From the NCBI GenBank assembly GCA_008694505.1, contig VZDJ01000116.1, forward strand, positions 20,694,913 to 20,758,912: a stretch of DNA of 64,000 nucleotides, read 5' to 3'. The position numbers were made by a program, and so were the translations under genes. Positions 1 to 11,400 of this stretch are shown in pieces (position 1 is the stretch's first letter; each line of letters opens with the position of its first letter). The notes below the pieces were generated by a model. It worked only from the letters and a program-made list of their open reading frames with translations, made no database searches and was not told the origin of the DNA. This DNA comes from Cyanoderma ruficeps. Its lineage: Eukaryota > Chordata > Aves > Passeriformes > Timaliidae.

Positions 1-3000
1 AGTCTGTTTTCTGTAGGCTCAAGAAGTACAACAGGAATGCCATGTCTGCACAGTGAACAGTTTCTCTAGGACTGACGTCCCTTGGCAGAATGGTTTATTA
101 CAAAACCTGGGTTTGTATGTCTTTAAGCCCCTTGGCTTCAGGTGCTCAAGGTCTTTCCAAATCAGTCCAAATGTATTTTTTCCCCTTCCTGGTAGATAAA
201 AGATATGTGGTAAATGACTGAAACTATCAATGATTCAGCCTGTGTAAGATATGTTAGATGTCCTTATTCCCAAAGCAGCACTGCTGAGGTCTTGGTGGTG
301 GCAAGTCCTAGTGACCAGCCTTCCCACCTGGGACACTGCCCCTTAATCCACACTCCTGATCTAGTGCTGCTTCCCAGAGCACTGTCTCTTAAGGGGCTCC
401 TGAGAGATCCCAGGGGTGCAGGAAAGGAAACATTCATGTTTGTCCCATATTCGTGGAGGAGGAGGAGGTTGGTGAGAAGAGAGATGAGCAACTGCCATGG
501 AGGCTCACTTTGCCACCCACTCCTAAACTGGACTTCCAGTATAACTGCAGCCAATGGTGGACAAATGTTCTGGCAAGTGACAAATTGTTTCCCAGCTCAG
601 CTCCGTTCTCTTCCCACCTTTTTTTCCCTGTGAGTCAACTTCTGCCTACACAGATGCTTCCAGAGCAACCTGAATGCCCTCTTCATGGCACACTGATGGG
701 ATGGTGAGTTTGCACTAAGGCACATTTTCTACCCCTGGATTTCTAGATTTTCCTGTATGTGGGCAGAGAGCAGCATGATGCTGAGTGACTGAAATCCCTG
801 TTCACAGTTCATGAATAATAAAGACTGCCAAAGCTTGCAGCTCCAAAGCCACATTTCATGGGACCTCCAGCACACAGGCAGCAAACAGCTGTAGTGATAT
901 GGTATGTGATGGCTTTGTGTTGATCTTCAGCCACAGGTTACACTCCTCACCCCAGAGCTGGAGTAAGGGATGGTGATGGATGGTTCAGCCTCTCCAACAT
1001 GGCAACCATTGGCTCTACTGGGACCTTTCTGCTGATATCTTGGCAAAGGAAAGCAAAGCTGAATCTGCTGGATGCAAAAGGGGTCAAGCAAGCAGCAGTT
1101 TATAGGGGGAGCATTTTCCTTATGCCCTGAAGGACTGGCTGTTACTTTATCAGGACTGTAGGATAGGACCCTCTGCTAGCTGTAGGCTATAAGGTAGCCC
1201 TAGAGATCCTTCACTGTGAACAGTCTCTGTCAGAAGGGTAATTTCCCAGGAGAAGCTTCAGAAGGGCGATGGGAACGGCTTGACTTTGAAGGTTTTTTTC
1301 TCTTTAACAAACAAGAGACTCTTAATAAACCTGGAAATCCCCCTTTTAAATTTGATACACTGGCCTCTTCCAGACTTCCAAGCTTCAGGGAGGAAGTAAT
1401 AGGAAGTGAGATTAAATGGGCTCGAAGCTGAAAGATCAGAGGACTGAGGATCCAAGCCCTACTTGCCGAGGTGCAGTTTGCACACTGATGGGCAAGGCAG
1501 TTCCTGGTGCAAGAGTTCCTGTGCAAGAGGCCCTTTGCCATAGCTGCAGAGGAAATCAGCTGTGTCACCCCACAGGCTCTTTTCTGTCAGTAGGAAACTG
1601 TGGTGAAGGCTCATACTATAAGCAGCAGCATTGTATTGGCAAGAGTTTCCAATACAAAGTTGACTTAAAAGAAACCAAGGTGCTGCAGTGGTACAACTGT
1701 GTGTTTGATAATACCCAGACAAATTATTGCTCGTGTCCTGCTGGTCCCAGATCTTGTTCTTCTTACAGGACAGAGGTGAGCAAAAGCATGGCAGCTATCA
1801 TCCATTATTTTTAACTCTCTTGTTTTTAAATGAATGACATTGTTGCTGGTATTTACTTCCATTTTACCTTACCTTAAGTATGATACCCTCTTACTCTGCC
1901 TGTGAAATACAGGGGTGGAACGTAGTCCTACTCGCACAAAACACTTTGGTACAAAGAAAACTATAATGGGCCCAAAGTGATGAGGGAGGTTTATTTTATC
2001 AAGATGCTCAAGTGAGCTGTGCCATCAAAAGGATACAAAGTCGAAGCCACATCCTGCCAGCTTGGCTAATCCATAAAAGAGCTTTCAGTGTTTTCCCTTG
2101 GAGTAACAGCTTTAAATTTTAATAAGCTGTAGTGTACTTTCACCGGATGTAATAAGCTGATACAAAGTTTAAATGGGGTTAAGTAAGTAGGAACCTAGGA
2201 GAAAGGAACATAAAAGATGTAAATTATTTCCTCTCTTTTACAAATTTATTTCACTGGGTTTATTTTGGGAAAAAAAAATCATTCAAACTATTTTTTTGTT
2301 CTCTGGATGATTCAGTGTCAGGGGAGGGAGACAATACTTGAAGTAACCACAGACGACATGAGCAGAGAGGACAGTCAGTAAAAATAAATAAATATATCAA
2401 GTTATTTATTCAGGTTACTTTGCCATTTAATTTTAGGACAGTTACCAAGTCACAGGCATGCGTTCCTGAACGTGACCCACATAATCCTGTAAAACAGGGA
2501 TTTGTATGAAGACTGCTTGAAAGGTATGGGTGCCATACCCTGAGGCAGGATCAGTTCTGTGTCTTTGTGGACAGAGCTTTGTTGAGCCTGTTTCTGGAGC
2601 CCTCAGCCATGGAGAATCATAGCCACAGGGAACAACCCTAGCACCGGCACTCAGCTTCCCTGCTCCTCCAGCAGCTGTCCTGGCTTCCCTGGAAGCCCAG
2701 TACCTGTGTTGTTGCTGGGAAAGGCAAGCTCTGCTTTTTCTGCTTCCCTTCCACAGCTCCAGGTGGCCACAGCCTCTCTCAGCCCACTGGCTCCAGCTGC
2801 TTCCCCTTTCCCCGCAGCTGCCTTTTGGGCACCCTGAGCAGACCCAAATAGCACCCAGAAACACCATCTAGGGTGGTGTCTGGAGGGCAGCCCAAAGCCA
2901 AGACCACTTTATGTGTGTTTTCTGTTTGCAAAGGTGGGGTAAAGAGCTTTTTGGGCATGGGATATGCAATGCCATGCTTGTGCTGGAGCAAGCAAGGTGG

Positions 3001-6000
3001 TTTGTAGTCTGCACCATGACCCACTGGGTGCCCTGTGCTGACTGTGTCATGCCTGGGGACCCCTGAAAACAACCAGGGGCTGTGGGGTGGGAATTCTTGT
3101 TACTGGCAATGCTATAGATGACAGAGGCGTATGGGGTTTTACTGAATGTGTCTGTTTGCTTATATCTGTGTAGCCTACTGAAATGGCTCCAAAACATTCT
3201 CAGCTAAAAGCATGAGCTGTTCCATTTTGAGCTTAAAAAGTCATTTCTGTACCCAGGAGCTGTACTCATTCTCGGTGGAGTGGGCATAGTAACACACACT
3301 GTGCAGTGGATTATACTTATGTGATTATAGCCTCTAGGCAACAACCTGGTGCTTAAGAAATGAGTCAGTCAGAAAGACCAAGGCAGAGGGAATCAGATTC
3401 AGCGACGATAAGATTTGCTTCCAAAAGATCTGGACAGAAGTATACAGCATTCCTTCAAGATATGCTTGTCCTAATAGCCAATTAAACAGCATATGTAGGT
3501 ATATTTTATGTCACTCGGTGTCTCACAACAGTCTAAAGAAGCAATAACCACACACAAGGACTTGTAGTATGACAGGTTAGTTGGGTACAGAAAGACAGGA
3601 ATAGCTGGGAGACATGAGTGAAAGCCCAGCCAGGCTGGTGATAGCTGTGCTAGTGCAGGGAGATCTGCCAATGCAGAATAGGAGCAGGTTCCTGGGAAAT
3701 GCATCCAGGAAAGGGGAAGAGACAGGATGAGAAGGCAAGAAATGCATGTGGGGAAGCAGTGGCAGGAAGAGAAAAGAACAAATGAGAACTGGCAATTTGA
3801 TAAAAGAACAAAAGGGCTTTGTCTCACATTAAAGGGAGCTAACTACAGAAATCATTTTCCCATGTAAGCAATTACTGCAGCTACCCCAGGGATAGTATGT
3901 GGTTGAAAATGGAAAGAGGGGTTCTTTACATTCATGACTGGGTCTGGCAAATGCTCCAACAATATGGCTCACAATGCTGCGGGTCATATCAGGCAAGCAG
4001 AGAAATTGAAATTTGACTGTGCAGATAGATGGATTCCCTGTTTTAAAAATTATCTTCCATCTGTATGCAGGGTTAAGCCACCAGCTAGTGGAACAGAAAG
4101 AACAGAGGCTTCTAAAAGGTGGCAGGAGGTTTGGTTCATTCCTCTTTCACCCCTGACTGTAGCTGTTGACAGCAGCTTACAGCCATCAGTGCAGTCACAG
4201 TCACGTAGGCATGAGTCAGGTAAAAATCAGACTAAGACTGAGATTCCCTTTCAGCCTTATTTTCAGAAATGCTGAGTGCAGGCAGCTCCTGTCTGTGTCT
4301 GATAGTGCTTTTCACCCTGTAGAATCAGCTTTTGGCAACAGGTGTTCTGTTGAGACTGAGAGAAATTCATAACGAGATGCATGATCATGATCTGATCTTA
4401 GATCGTAGACTTTGTGTCATGAGTGACCAAGTCATGACAACAATGAATCTCAGTCTGACAATCTGCAATTGCTGCTGCTCAGCTGACCTTAGTCCTGGGT
4501 ATAAATTTTAAAGTATCTTGCAGCTCTCCATTTACCAGCATAAACCTATCTCACTGCTTGTCCTGTAAGTGTTTTGACATCACCCACTCCAGAATTAGAA
4601 ACTGATGATATGGAAAACTTAATAACGTTAAAGAAATGCCAACCCATCTTCTCTGCTGCCTTGCGCTATGCTTTGTTCATCTGAGGAATTTCTTGCATTT
4701 CACAACCAACAGGAGGATGTGTGTTCAGGATTGTTCCCCAGCAGGAATATGATGCAGCTCAAGCCCCAGACTAGGGCTCCATGGCATTTAGGTTATTCTC
4801 TATAACACCTCCCTGATCTGTCTCCTTTATGATCTTTGGTCTGCCTTCTCCTCAGTCTCCTTTCCAGAAGCTTGCTGGCTTTCTCTCACCTCTGGTCTTG
4901 CTGAGGTTTGGTCTTAACACTTTGGAGTTATCAGTACATTTAAAACATCCAGGACAGGGTATCCCATGTCTCAGCTGAGGCAAGTCAAGCCCTAGAAACT
5001 TGGCTGAGCCTGTCTCTTTTGTTTCCCAAAAAATAGTGTTAATTTATTCATGTAAGCCTCCTTTTAAAGCTAGTTTTGAGTTTATTCTCTCCAAAAGACA
5101 GTTTTTACTCTTGGGCAATACCTTCTGGATGCAGCTCCCTGGGGTGGAGGTCCAGCCACCCCCCTGGGAGATGGGGAGGCCCCTCCCCAGCAGCAGCGAG
5201 AAAGTTTCCCTTTGCAGCACTGGGAACAGGCAGAAGCAAAGAGCCCGGAGGAGGTGGGGAGGGGAGAAAGGAAGAATGAGCTATGTTAGGGGAAACACAG
5301 CCTGGAAGAAAAGGAAAGGACCAGCTGATCTGAAAGTCCCGATAAAAGCCCAAGACAAAGGCCAAAAGAGTCTGGGAGGTTATAGGGGGAAGCGGGAGGA
5401 GGAGCAGAGAGATGCAGCAGAACCTAAGTGGGAATGATGTAAAATGCTGCGGGGAGGAGGGGAGTTTCCTACCTAAAGCAGAGAGTGGTTTAATTTACTC
5501 AACCACTTCCATTTACAGGAATCGAGGCCCTTTATTTCTTCTGGCTGGGAGCACCCAACAAATGAAGGAGCTGCTCCAGTAGGAAAAAGTATCCGTGTCC
5601 ATCCCACAGCCCTGACAGCATCAGCCCCGATTGCTCATCTGTTTCCAAGTACAACTGAGACATTTTGCTGGTGGGCAGAGAAGTCAGGGACACTGCATCC
5701 AGCACCCTGCAGCGGAGGAAGCATTAGTACTGCTGTTGTTAGCCTTGTTATTTTCTCCTAATAAAAAGGTGGTCCTGACTCACTCCATTAAGAAACAAAA
5801 GCAGAGCTGTAATCTACTGAAAGGCAGTTGTTTGGATGCTCAGTATTAGGCATGTAAAACGAGGAAGGTCAGCTGCAGGTCAGGTCTGGTGATATACACC
5901 CTGCCACCAGCACGACCCAAACTTCAGGTGCTCTCCAGAGAATTGATTTTTTGGGCTGCGGTTATTTTCCCCAGCTTCAGAGGTATCACTTTAGGAAGGA

Positions 6001-7600
6001 GTGTGGAGGGAGAAAAAGCTCTCTTTCTCACCCCTTCACATTTCAGTTGTGTTTCCTGAGAGGAAATGATACTGTGACTGTGCTGGCCCCCTCCTTCCTC
6101 TCAGGAGGGAGGAGCACACCAGCATCTGCTCACGGCACCTCTCCCCCTCCCTATGCCCCACTGGGACCAGTTTGCCAGCTGAGCTGTCACTGGGGTCTGA
6201 GTCCCAAGGGAAGCAGGCTGCTTCTCAGAGAGGAAGCAGTGGCCCCTGAAGCTGGGCACTGAGAGGCAGGAAAGGCAGGCTGTGTTCAGGTGGTGGGGAG
6301 GTTTCCTGCGTGAGCAGGACTTGGTCACAGCACCCCTGGTTATGCCAGATTTCCCATCTAGTCCATGTGAGGGGTTTTGGCACAGTTGTGGTGATCCAGT
6401 TCTGACAGGAACCACGCTGGCACGTGGGTCTCACCCAGCCATGTGGCTCACCATGCCCAGCTGCCTCCAGGGGTGGGTGCAGGGAAAGGGAAGGAGCCAG
6501 GCTGCCGTGATGGCAGTGACCAGGTGAACACAACACCCACGCTGAGATGCACTGTGAACATCTGCCCCTACCCACAAGCTACTTCTATTTTTATTCCATC
6601 TCATACCCTGGCTGACTCAAAGGAGAGAGGAGGGGGGTCAGGTTAGAAGGAGCCAGATGGGAGGTCTGTAGGGGGATTGAAAGAGGAAGAGGAGGAGGAG
6701 TTGCTTCAAAACCAGTAGTTGCCATTCTTTCAATCAGCTTGAACGTTTTCTTTGCACAGCCTCTTTCATGCTTCTCTGTTTCAGCTGCAGGCAATTTGAG
6801 GCAAGGATGGCACTTCCTGCCCGCTGTTGAGGTGAGCATTCTTTCAGGGCACCATCACAATAAATGACACCCTGCTCTTAGATAGCTCCACTGTCATCTG
6901 CCTGGGCTGTAATGAGCTAGACTGGAGTTCACCCTTTTACTTAACTTCTTCTAGGAATTTCCACTCATTGTTTAATCTCTTTACAAAACTATCTACAATG
7001 AAAGGGCAAGTGCCAAATTTCCCAATTCCTGTGCATCTTAGTGTCATGACTTCTGGGTACAGGCACAGTCAGCAGTCTGTGGTGTAAGTCTTGCAAGTCC
7101 TTGAGACACAATCTTGCAGCTACAGGGAAAGGGACCCTCCCCTCAAACAGCCATACCACAAATTTTCGTGTTGCAGGTGGTCCTCTCATCCTTGTCCCCA
7201 TTGCTCCAGAGCATTCACTAATTTTGCAGAAATGGCACATCTTGCTTTGTCCCAGTCCATTTTTCTTTGTTTGTTCCCTAGGCTGTAAACCTTGGGCCAA
7301 GTAATGGCCTCCTCGGGGTTGTTCCCCAGGCAGTTCTCGCTGGTCACTCGGTTGCCGAAGCTGCCTAAACGCAAATCATGGCTCAAGCAGGGGACCCAGC
7401 TCTTTCCGAGGGGATCTAGGAGCAGGCAGCTCCCATACCGCGAGCAGCAGAGCTCTTGCAGGCAGACCTGCCTGGGCTCAGGCTTTTCTGGGGGTGAGGA
7501 TACACAGTGAGGGGGAAATAAAGGGAACTGAAACTCCATTCGCAACCTCGTGTGAGAAGCCTGCCCCAGCGCTGCCCTTCCTTCCTCCCTTCCCTCCTTC
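1..7600. other. Intergenic flank upstream of DUSP5
   Basis: No gene is supported here. Open frames are all below about 150 codons, overlap each other on both strands and show no domain or splice structure I recognise. The stretch is unique-looking sequence of moderate GC content, with purine-rich patches around 5.2-5.5 kb and 6.6-6.7 kb. Consensus AP-1 heptamers (TGAGTCA or TGACTCA) occur at 3361, 4212, 5776 and 6613. I could not recognise any interspersed repeat family by eye. Confidence 0.7.
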
Positions 7601-7797
7601 TCCTCCACCCCCCGGCACGCTTCTCTACTCTCCTGACGCGTTGGGGAGGAGGCGGGGGTGATGCTGGGATGAGCCTCAGCCGATGAGTGGAGAATTTTTG
7701 CAGCGTTTTTCAGCTTCCTCTGCTTCCGATCCTGACCTACCGCCGCTAGGGAGGGAGGGGATCCCCGCCAGGAGGCGGTGCGCGGGGCGGGGGATGT

Positions 7798-7807
7798 CCA
7801 TGTTTGG
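7798..7807. promoter_or_regulatory. DUSP5: CArG-like SRF box, distal (one mismatch)
   Basis: The sequence CCATGTTTGG fits the SRF-binding CArG consensus CC(A/T)6GG except for one G in the central six bases. It lies 29 bases upstream of a perfect CArG box and 70 bases upstream of the TATA box. Paired proximal CArG boxes are, as I recall, described for mammalian DUSP5 and mediate ERK-driven induction. Binding here is inferred. Confidence 0.5.
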
Positions 7808-7826
7808 GAGGCGGGCGCGTCACTCC

Positions 7827-7836
7827 CCTTATATGG
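7827..7836. promoter_or_regulatory. DUSP5: CArG box (SRF site), proximal, perfect consensus
   Basis: CCTTATATGG is an exact CC(A/T)6GG CArG box, 41 bases upstream of the TATA box. SRF with ternary complex factors uses such boxes to switch on immediate-early genes when ERK is active, which fits DUSP5 as a feedback inhibitor of ERK. CRE half-sites (CGTCA) sit on either side at 7818-7822 and 7844-7848. Confidence 0.7.
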
Positions 7837-7867
7837 GCAGTGTCGTCACAACCCGGCCTCCCATTCA

Positions 7868-7874
7868 TATAAAT
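7868..7874 (+). promoter_or_regulatory. DUSP5: TATA box of DUSP5
   Basis: TATAAAT is embedded in a GC-rich context, 176 bases before the start codon and just after the CArG boxes. A TATA box at this spacing predicts a transcription start near 7898. No ATG lies between that point and 8044, so the first ATG of the predicted transcript is the DUSP5 start. Confidence 0.75.
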
Positions 7875-7897
7875 GCCCGGCGGCGCCGGCCGGGATT

Positions 7898-8043
7898 CCC
7901 TGCCCGGGCTTGGTGCGGCCCCGCGGTGCCTTCGTCCCTCTCGTCCCGTCCCATCGCTGCCGGCTTCGCGCTAGCACCGGGCACCCTCCTGCCGCTTTCC
8001 CCGCTCCTGCCCCGGCTGCGGCGGGGCGCGACCCTCGGCCGGC
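7898..8043 (+). other. DUSP5: DUSP5 5' untranslated region (predicted)
   Basis: The start is placed about 30 bases after the TATA box. The interval is GC-rich, contains no upstream ATG and runs directly into the DUSP5 start codon. The exact 5' end cannot be set from the sequence alone. Confidence 0.55.
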
Positions 8044-8437
8044 ATGAAAGTCACGTCCCTCGACTGCCGCCAGCTGCGGAAGCTGCTGCGGAAAGAGCCC
8101 TCCCGCTGCCTGGTGCTGGACTGCCGGCCCTACCTGTCCTACTCGGCCTCCTGCCTCCGCGGATCCCTCAACGTCAACCTCAACTCGGTGGTGATGCGGC
8201 GGGCCCGCGGCGGGGCCGTGCCGCTCCAGTTCGTGGTGCCCGACGCGGCGGCCCGAGCCCGGCTGCTGCTGGGCGGCGAGGGGGCAGCCGGGGCCGCCCG
8301 CCTGGCAGCCGTGGTGGTGCTGGACCAGGACACGGGCCACTGGCAGAAGCTGAAGAAGGACAGCACGGCTCAGATCGTCCTCAACGCCCTGCTCTCCAGC
8401 CTGCCGGAGGCCGGGGCCAGGGTCTGTTTCCTGAAAG
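8044..8437 (+). CDS. DUSP5: DUSP5 coding exon 1
   Basis: Residues 1-131 plus the first base of codon 132. It starts MKVTSLDCRQLRKLL and ends at FLK with a G|gtgaga donor. It encodes almost all of the rhodanese-like ERK-binding domain, including the basic docking motif at residues 52-53. The start has G at -3. A longer open frame from 7683 in another frame overlaps it and is not coding. Confidence 0.95.
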
Positions 8438-11400
8438 GTGAGAGGGATCGCGGGGACCCGAGGGACAGGGGCTGGGGGAGAGCGGTGCAATCGACCCTCA
8501 AAGCTCCCCTAGTTGGCGGTGGCCTCGAGGCGTTCCCGTTCCCTCTCCTTCGCCCTGCAGTGAACCTGATTATTGGTGGAGGGCAAGGAGGTAACACCGG
8601 GATTTTGTTTCTTTTCCACCTACTGGAAATAAATCCCGGATAGACTCTGCGGGCTGAGCCGAAATGCCTTTCCGCTCACCCCCGCCGCGCGTTTAAGAGG
8701 CTGAGGGGAAAGCAGGAAATAGCAGTAAAGAACAGCAAAAGTTGCAGATTATCGAAGGGGGGAGACATCGACGCTGCGTGGGAAACAAAATCAGCCCTGC
8801 GGATATGAGGAGAGACGAGGCCACCGCTACTCGCTCTCCGCTCAGTGACACAGGGACACCCGAAACTCAGGGGCCGAGGGCGGAGAGGTTTCTCTCTGTC
8901 GGGCACATTGACGCTGACAGGGGAAACCTAGAGCCGAAACTCCGGGGCTCGTCGGGGGACAGAAATACCTCCTTCCCTCACGTGTATTACAGCCCTTCGA
9001 TTGCGGTTCTTTGTTTTCCTTCCGTGCAACCCGGGCTAATAAAACGATAAATAGCATAGCGAGCATAGCAGCCCGCCCTTTCCCTGTCCTCCGGCCCCTG
9101 CCTCCCTCCGACTTCTGGCAGCGCCTTTTGTCCTTCGGCCCTCTCGGTTTTCTCAGCGCAGTCCCCACCTGCCCGGGAAGCGGGGCCGTGCCCGCCCCAA
9201 GCCCCGCACACGCGGCGGCCTCGGGGCTCCGGCAGCGGCACCACGCCGAGACAGGAGTTTCCAAAAACCCCCTCGCCATACCATGAGGCCATAAAAGGGA
9301 GGGGAAAACCAGGCGATGTTTCTTGAATAAAGCCTGCCCCTGTGTTCTAATGGGCCAGGGTTAATTCACTTTTAATAAACCTTTTATCACTAGTTTTTGT
9401 CCTGATGTACCCACTTTTTGCCTTCTGTAATGACCTCCCGCTGGGACAAAGGCATCTTCAGCCTGGGTATTGCCTGGTACAGAGGTGGGGGGATGCTCCC
9501 CGGCTGTTTGTCAGCACCCTGGTTCTGCCCAGCCTCTATGAGCCTTTGCTGGATCTGACAGTCACCCCAAAAGCACAAATTCTGCTACTGGAGGGTAGAG
9601 GTACTGGCACTGTGTCATTCAAATCCTTAGGGACTGCACTAAACTAGAGATGAAGAAATATCCTCAGGGTCAGGGTGGGAAGTCTGTGGTAAACTAGGGG
9701 TCGAATTAAGCTCTGCTGACTCTCAAACTGCTTGTTTGGCCACATGATCATCCTTTCCTCCTCATGGACCAGCCCCACACTTTGAAGTGGTGACTGCGGC
9801 TGTGGGCATTTTATCCAGGGTGAGGGGTTAGTGTAGTCTCTGCTTTGTACATCTTGTCAGTTGTGAGGTGTGTTACCTTGAAAGCCTGTTGAGTTGAGGC
9901 TAAAGATATTTCCTCTCAGTGTATGAGAATATTTCCTGCTTTTCCTGCTGCAGTTTCCTTTTGCTGGAAGTGCTCGGGGCTGCAGGTTCTGGCCCATGAC
10001 TCAGTGGGCAGCACTTGTGATTCACTGGGGCCACAGACCCCCAGGAGGCTGTTGTGGCCTGGGGGAAGATCCTTGGCACAGTGGGGATATAAATCACCCT
10101 GGAACACTGAGTTCTGATCAGGAGAAAGGGTCCTTTGGAGGCCTCCACTAACAACTTTGCAAATAATAGGCTGTAAAACCACCAGGAAAAATCCTCCTTG
10201 AGGTTTCCCCTTATATTCCTGTTCTTCCTAGATGTGGAGAGCTGGGAGGATGTGTTGGCTGCTTAAGTGCTAAGGGAGTCTGGCAGTAAGATATGAGTAG
10301 GTCATCAAGACCACCAGGTCATCAAGATCCTGAGGATCTGGTCCCAGAGAGAGCAGCTGCAACCGAGTCATTTCATGCCAGGCTCTGTTCCCTCCGTCGC
10401 TTTCTGGTTTGCAGGGTCACATCTTTCATCTGTGTAGCTGCAGTTTCACTCTGGGTGAGCTCAGCCCTAGCACGGTGAGAGTGGTTGTGTGTCAGGGAAA
10501 AAGAAAGATAAAATAACGGTTCCTCCCTTGGTGCTGATAACGATTCTATTACTTATTGATTAAAACGGAAGTGCAGCTCAGCTCTCCATGATGAGCAACC
10601 GAGTATTTGAAGAAATGACCTCAGGGAAGGTAGGTTGAGTGGGGAGGGGGAAGAGAGGAGATTGCTGGAGGATGGGATGAGCAGATGACTCACTGTAAGA
10701 ATGGCCTGCAAATATCCTGATCCCCAAGGCTTGTAATTAACCATTCACCAGCTGCATGTGTTTGCTGCCCCAAGAGACATGAGACATGCATGTCTGTTGG
10801 AACACACACTCAGGTTTGGCTCGGGCAGATTTCTGTGTTCATTCAAGAGTAAAAACAACAACAACGTAGGGCATAAATGGGGATCATGGCGATTTATATA
10901 TACTGGACATATTTTTCCTATGTGATGGCGGTGACTGGAGGGTTGGGGGAAGATAAGGTCAGCTATGCAAAACAAGAGGATTTAAAAATTCACCCCATGA
11001 AGGGCAGGGCGGCTGGAGATCAGGGAACTCTATAGAGCTTCTTGTGTTTGTCGCTTTTTCACACTGTGAGTTGCTAGGGATATCATTTTTTCAACCCAGT
11101 TGTTGTGGATATCATTTTATCAAACACCTCCCACCACCACCATGGTCTCCACGGTCACTTGGCTGCTTTGACCACTGCCTCATGCTGTGAGCTCTGGGAT
11201 GAGCTGGCAGAATGTGCCCTGGGGGTGGGGGGAAAGGTGCAGGTGCTGAGTGCCCCTTTACTATAAAGTCCTGTCCTGCCCTCTGTCATGGAAAACAGAC
11301 TTCCATCACATTCAGTGTGCTTTGGATCATGCCGGCCACTTGCAACACGAGGACCCCACGGCAGGAATGAGTAGGTGACAGTAGCATGTCATGAATTTGA

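Larger units (their letters stand above)
7560..9300. promoter_or_regulatory. DUSP5: CpG island spanning DUSP5 promoter, exon 1 and start of intron 1
   Basis: CpG dinucleotides and GC content rise sharply at about 7.6 kb, stay high through exon 1 and fade by about 9.3 kb, in contrast to CpG-poor flanks on both sides. The island covers the TATA box, the 5' UTR, the first coding exon and about 0.9 kb of intron 1, which also has a CACGTG E-box at 8979. Borders were judged by eye. Confidence 0.8.

Noticed and set aside
1416..1814. 132-codon open frame on the + strand, Cys-rich
   Set aside because: No signal peptide, domain, promoter or splice context was seen, and opposite-strand frames overlap it. 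It is consistent with chance in GC-moderate DNA.
5000..5437. 145-codon open frame in a purine-rich stretch
   Set aside because: The composition (Gly, Arg, Glu, Lys from GGAGA repeats) explains the lack of stops, and no domain is visible.
7683..8441. 252-codon frame overlapping DUSP5 exon 1, and a 214-codon frame on the opposite strand
   Set aside because: Both are GC-rich shadow frames with Arg/Pro/Gly-rich translations. The DUSP5 frame matches the known protein.
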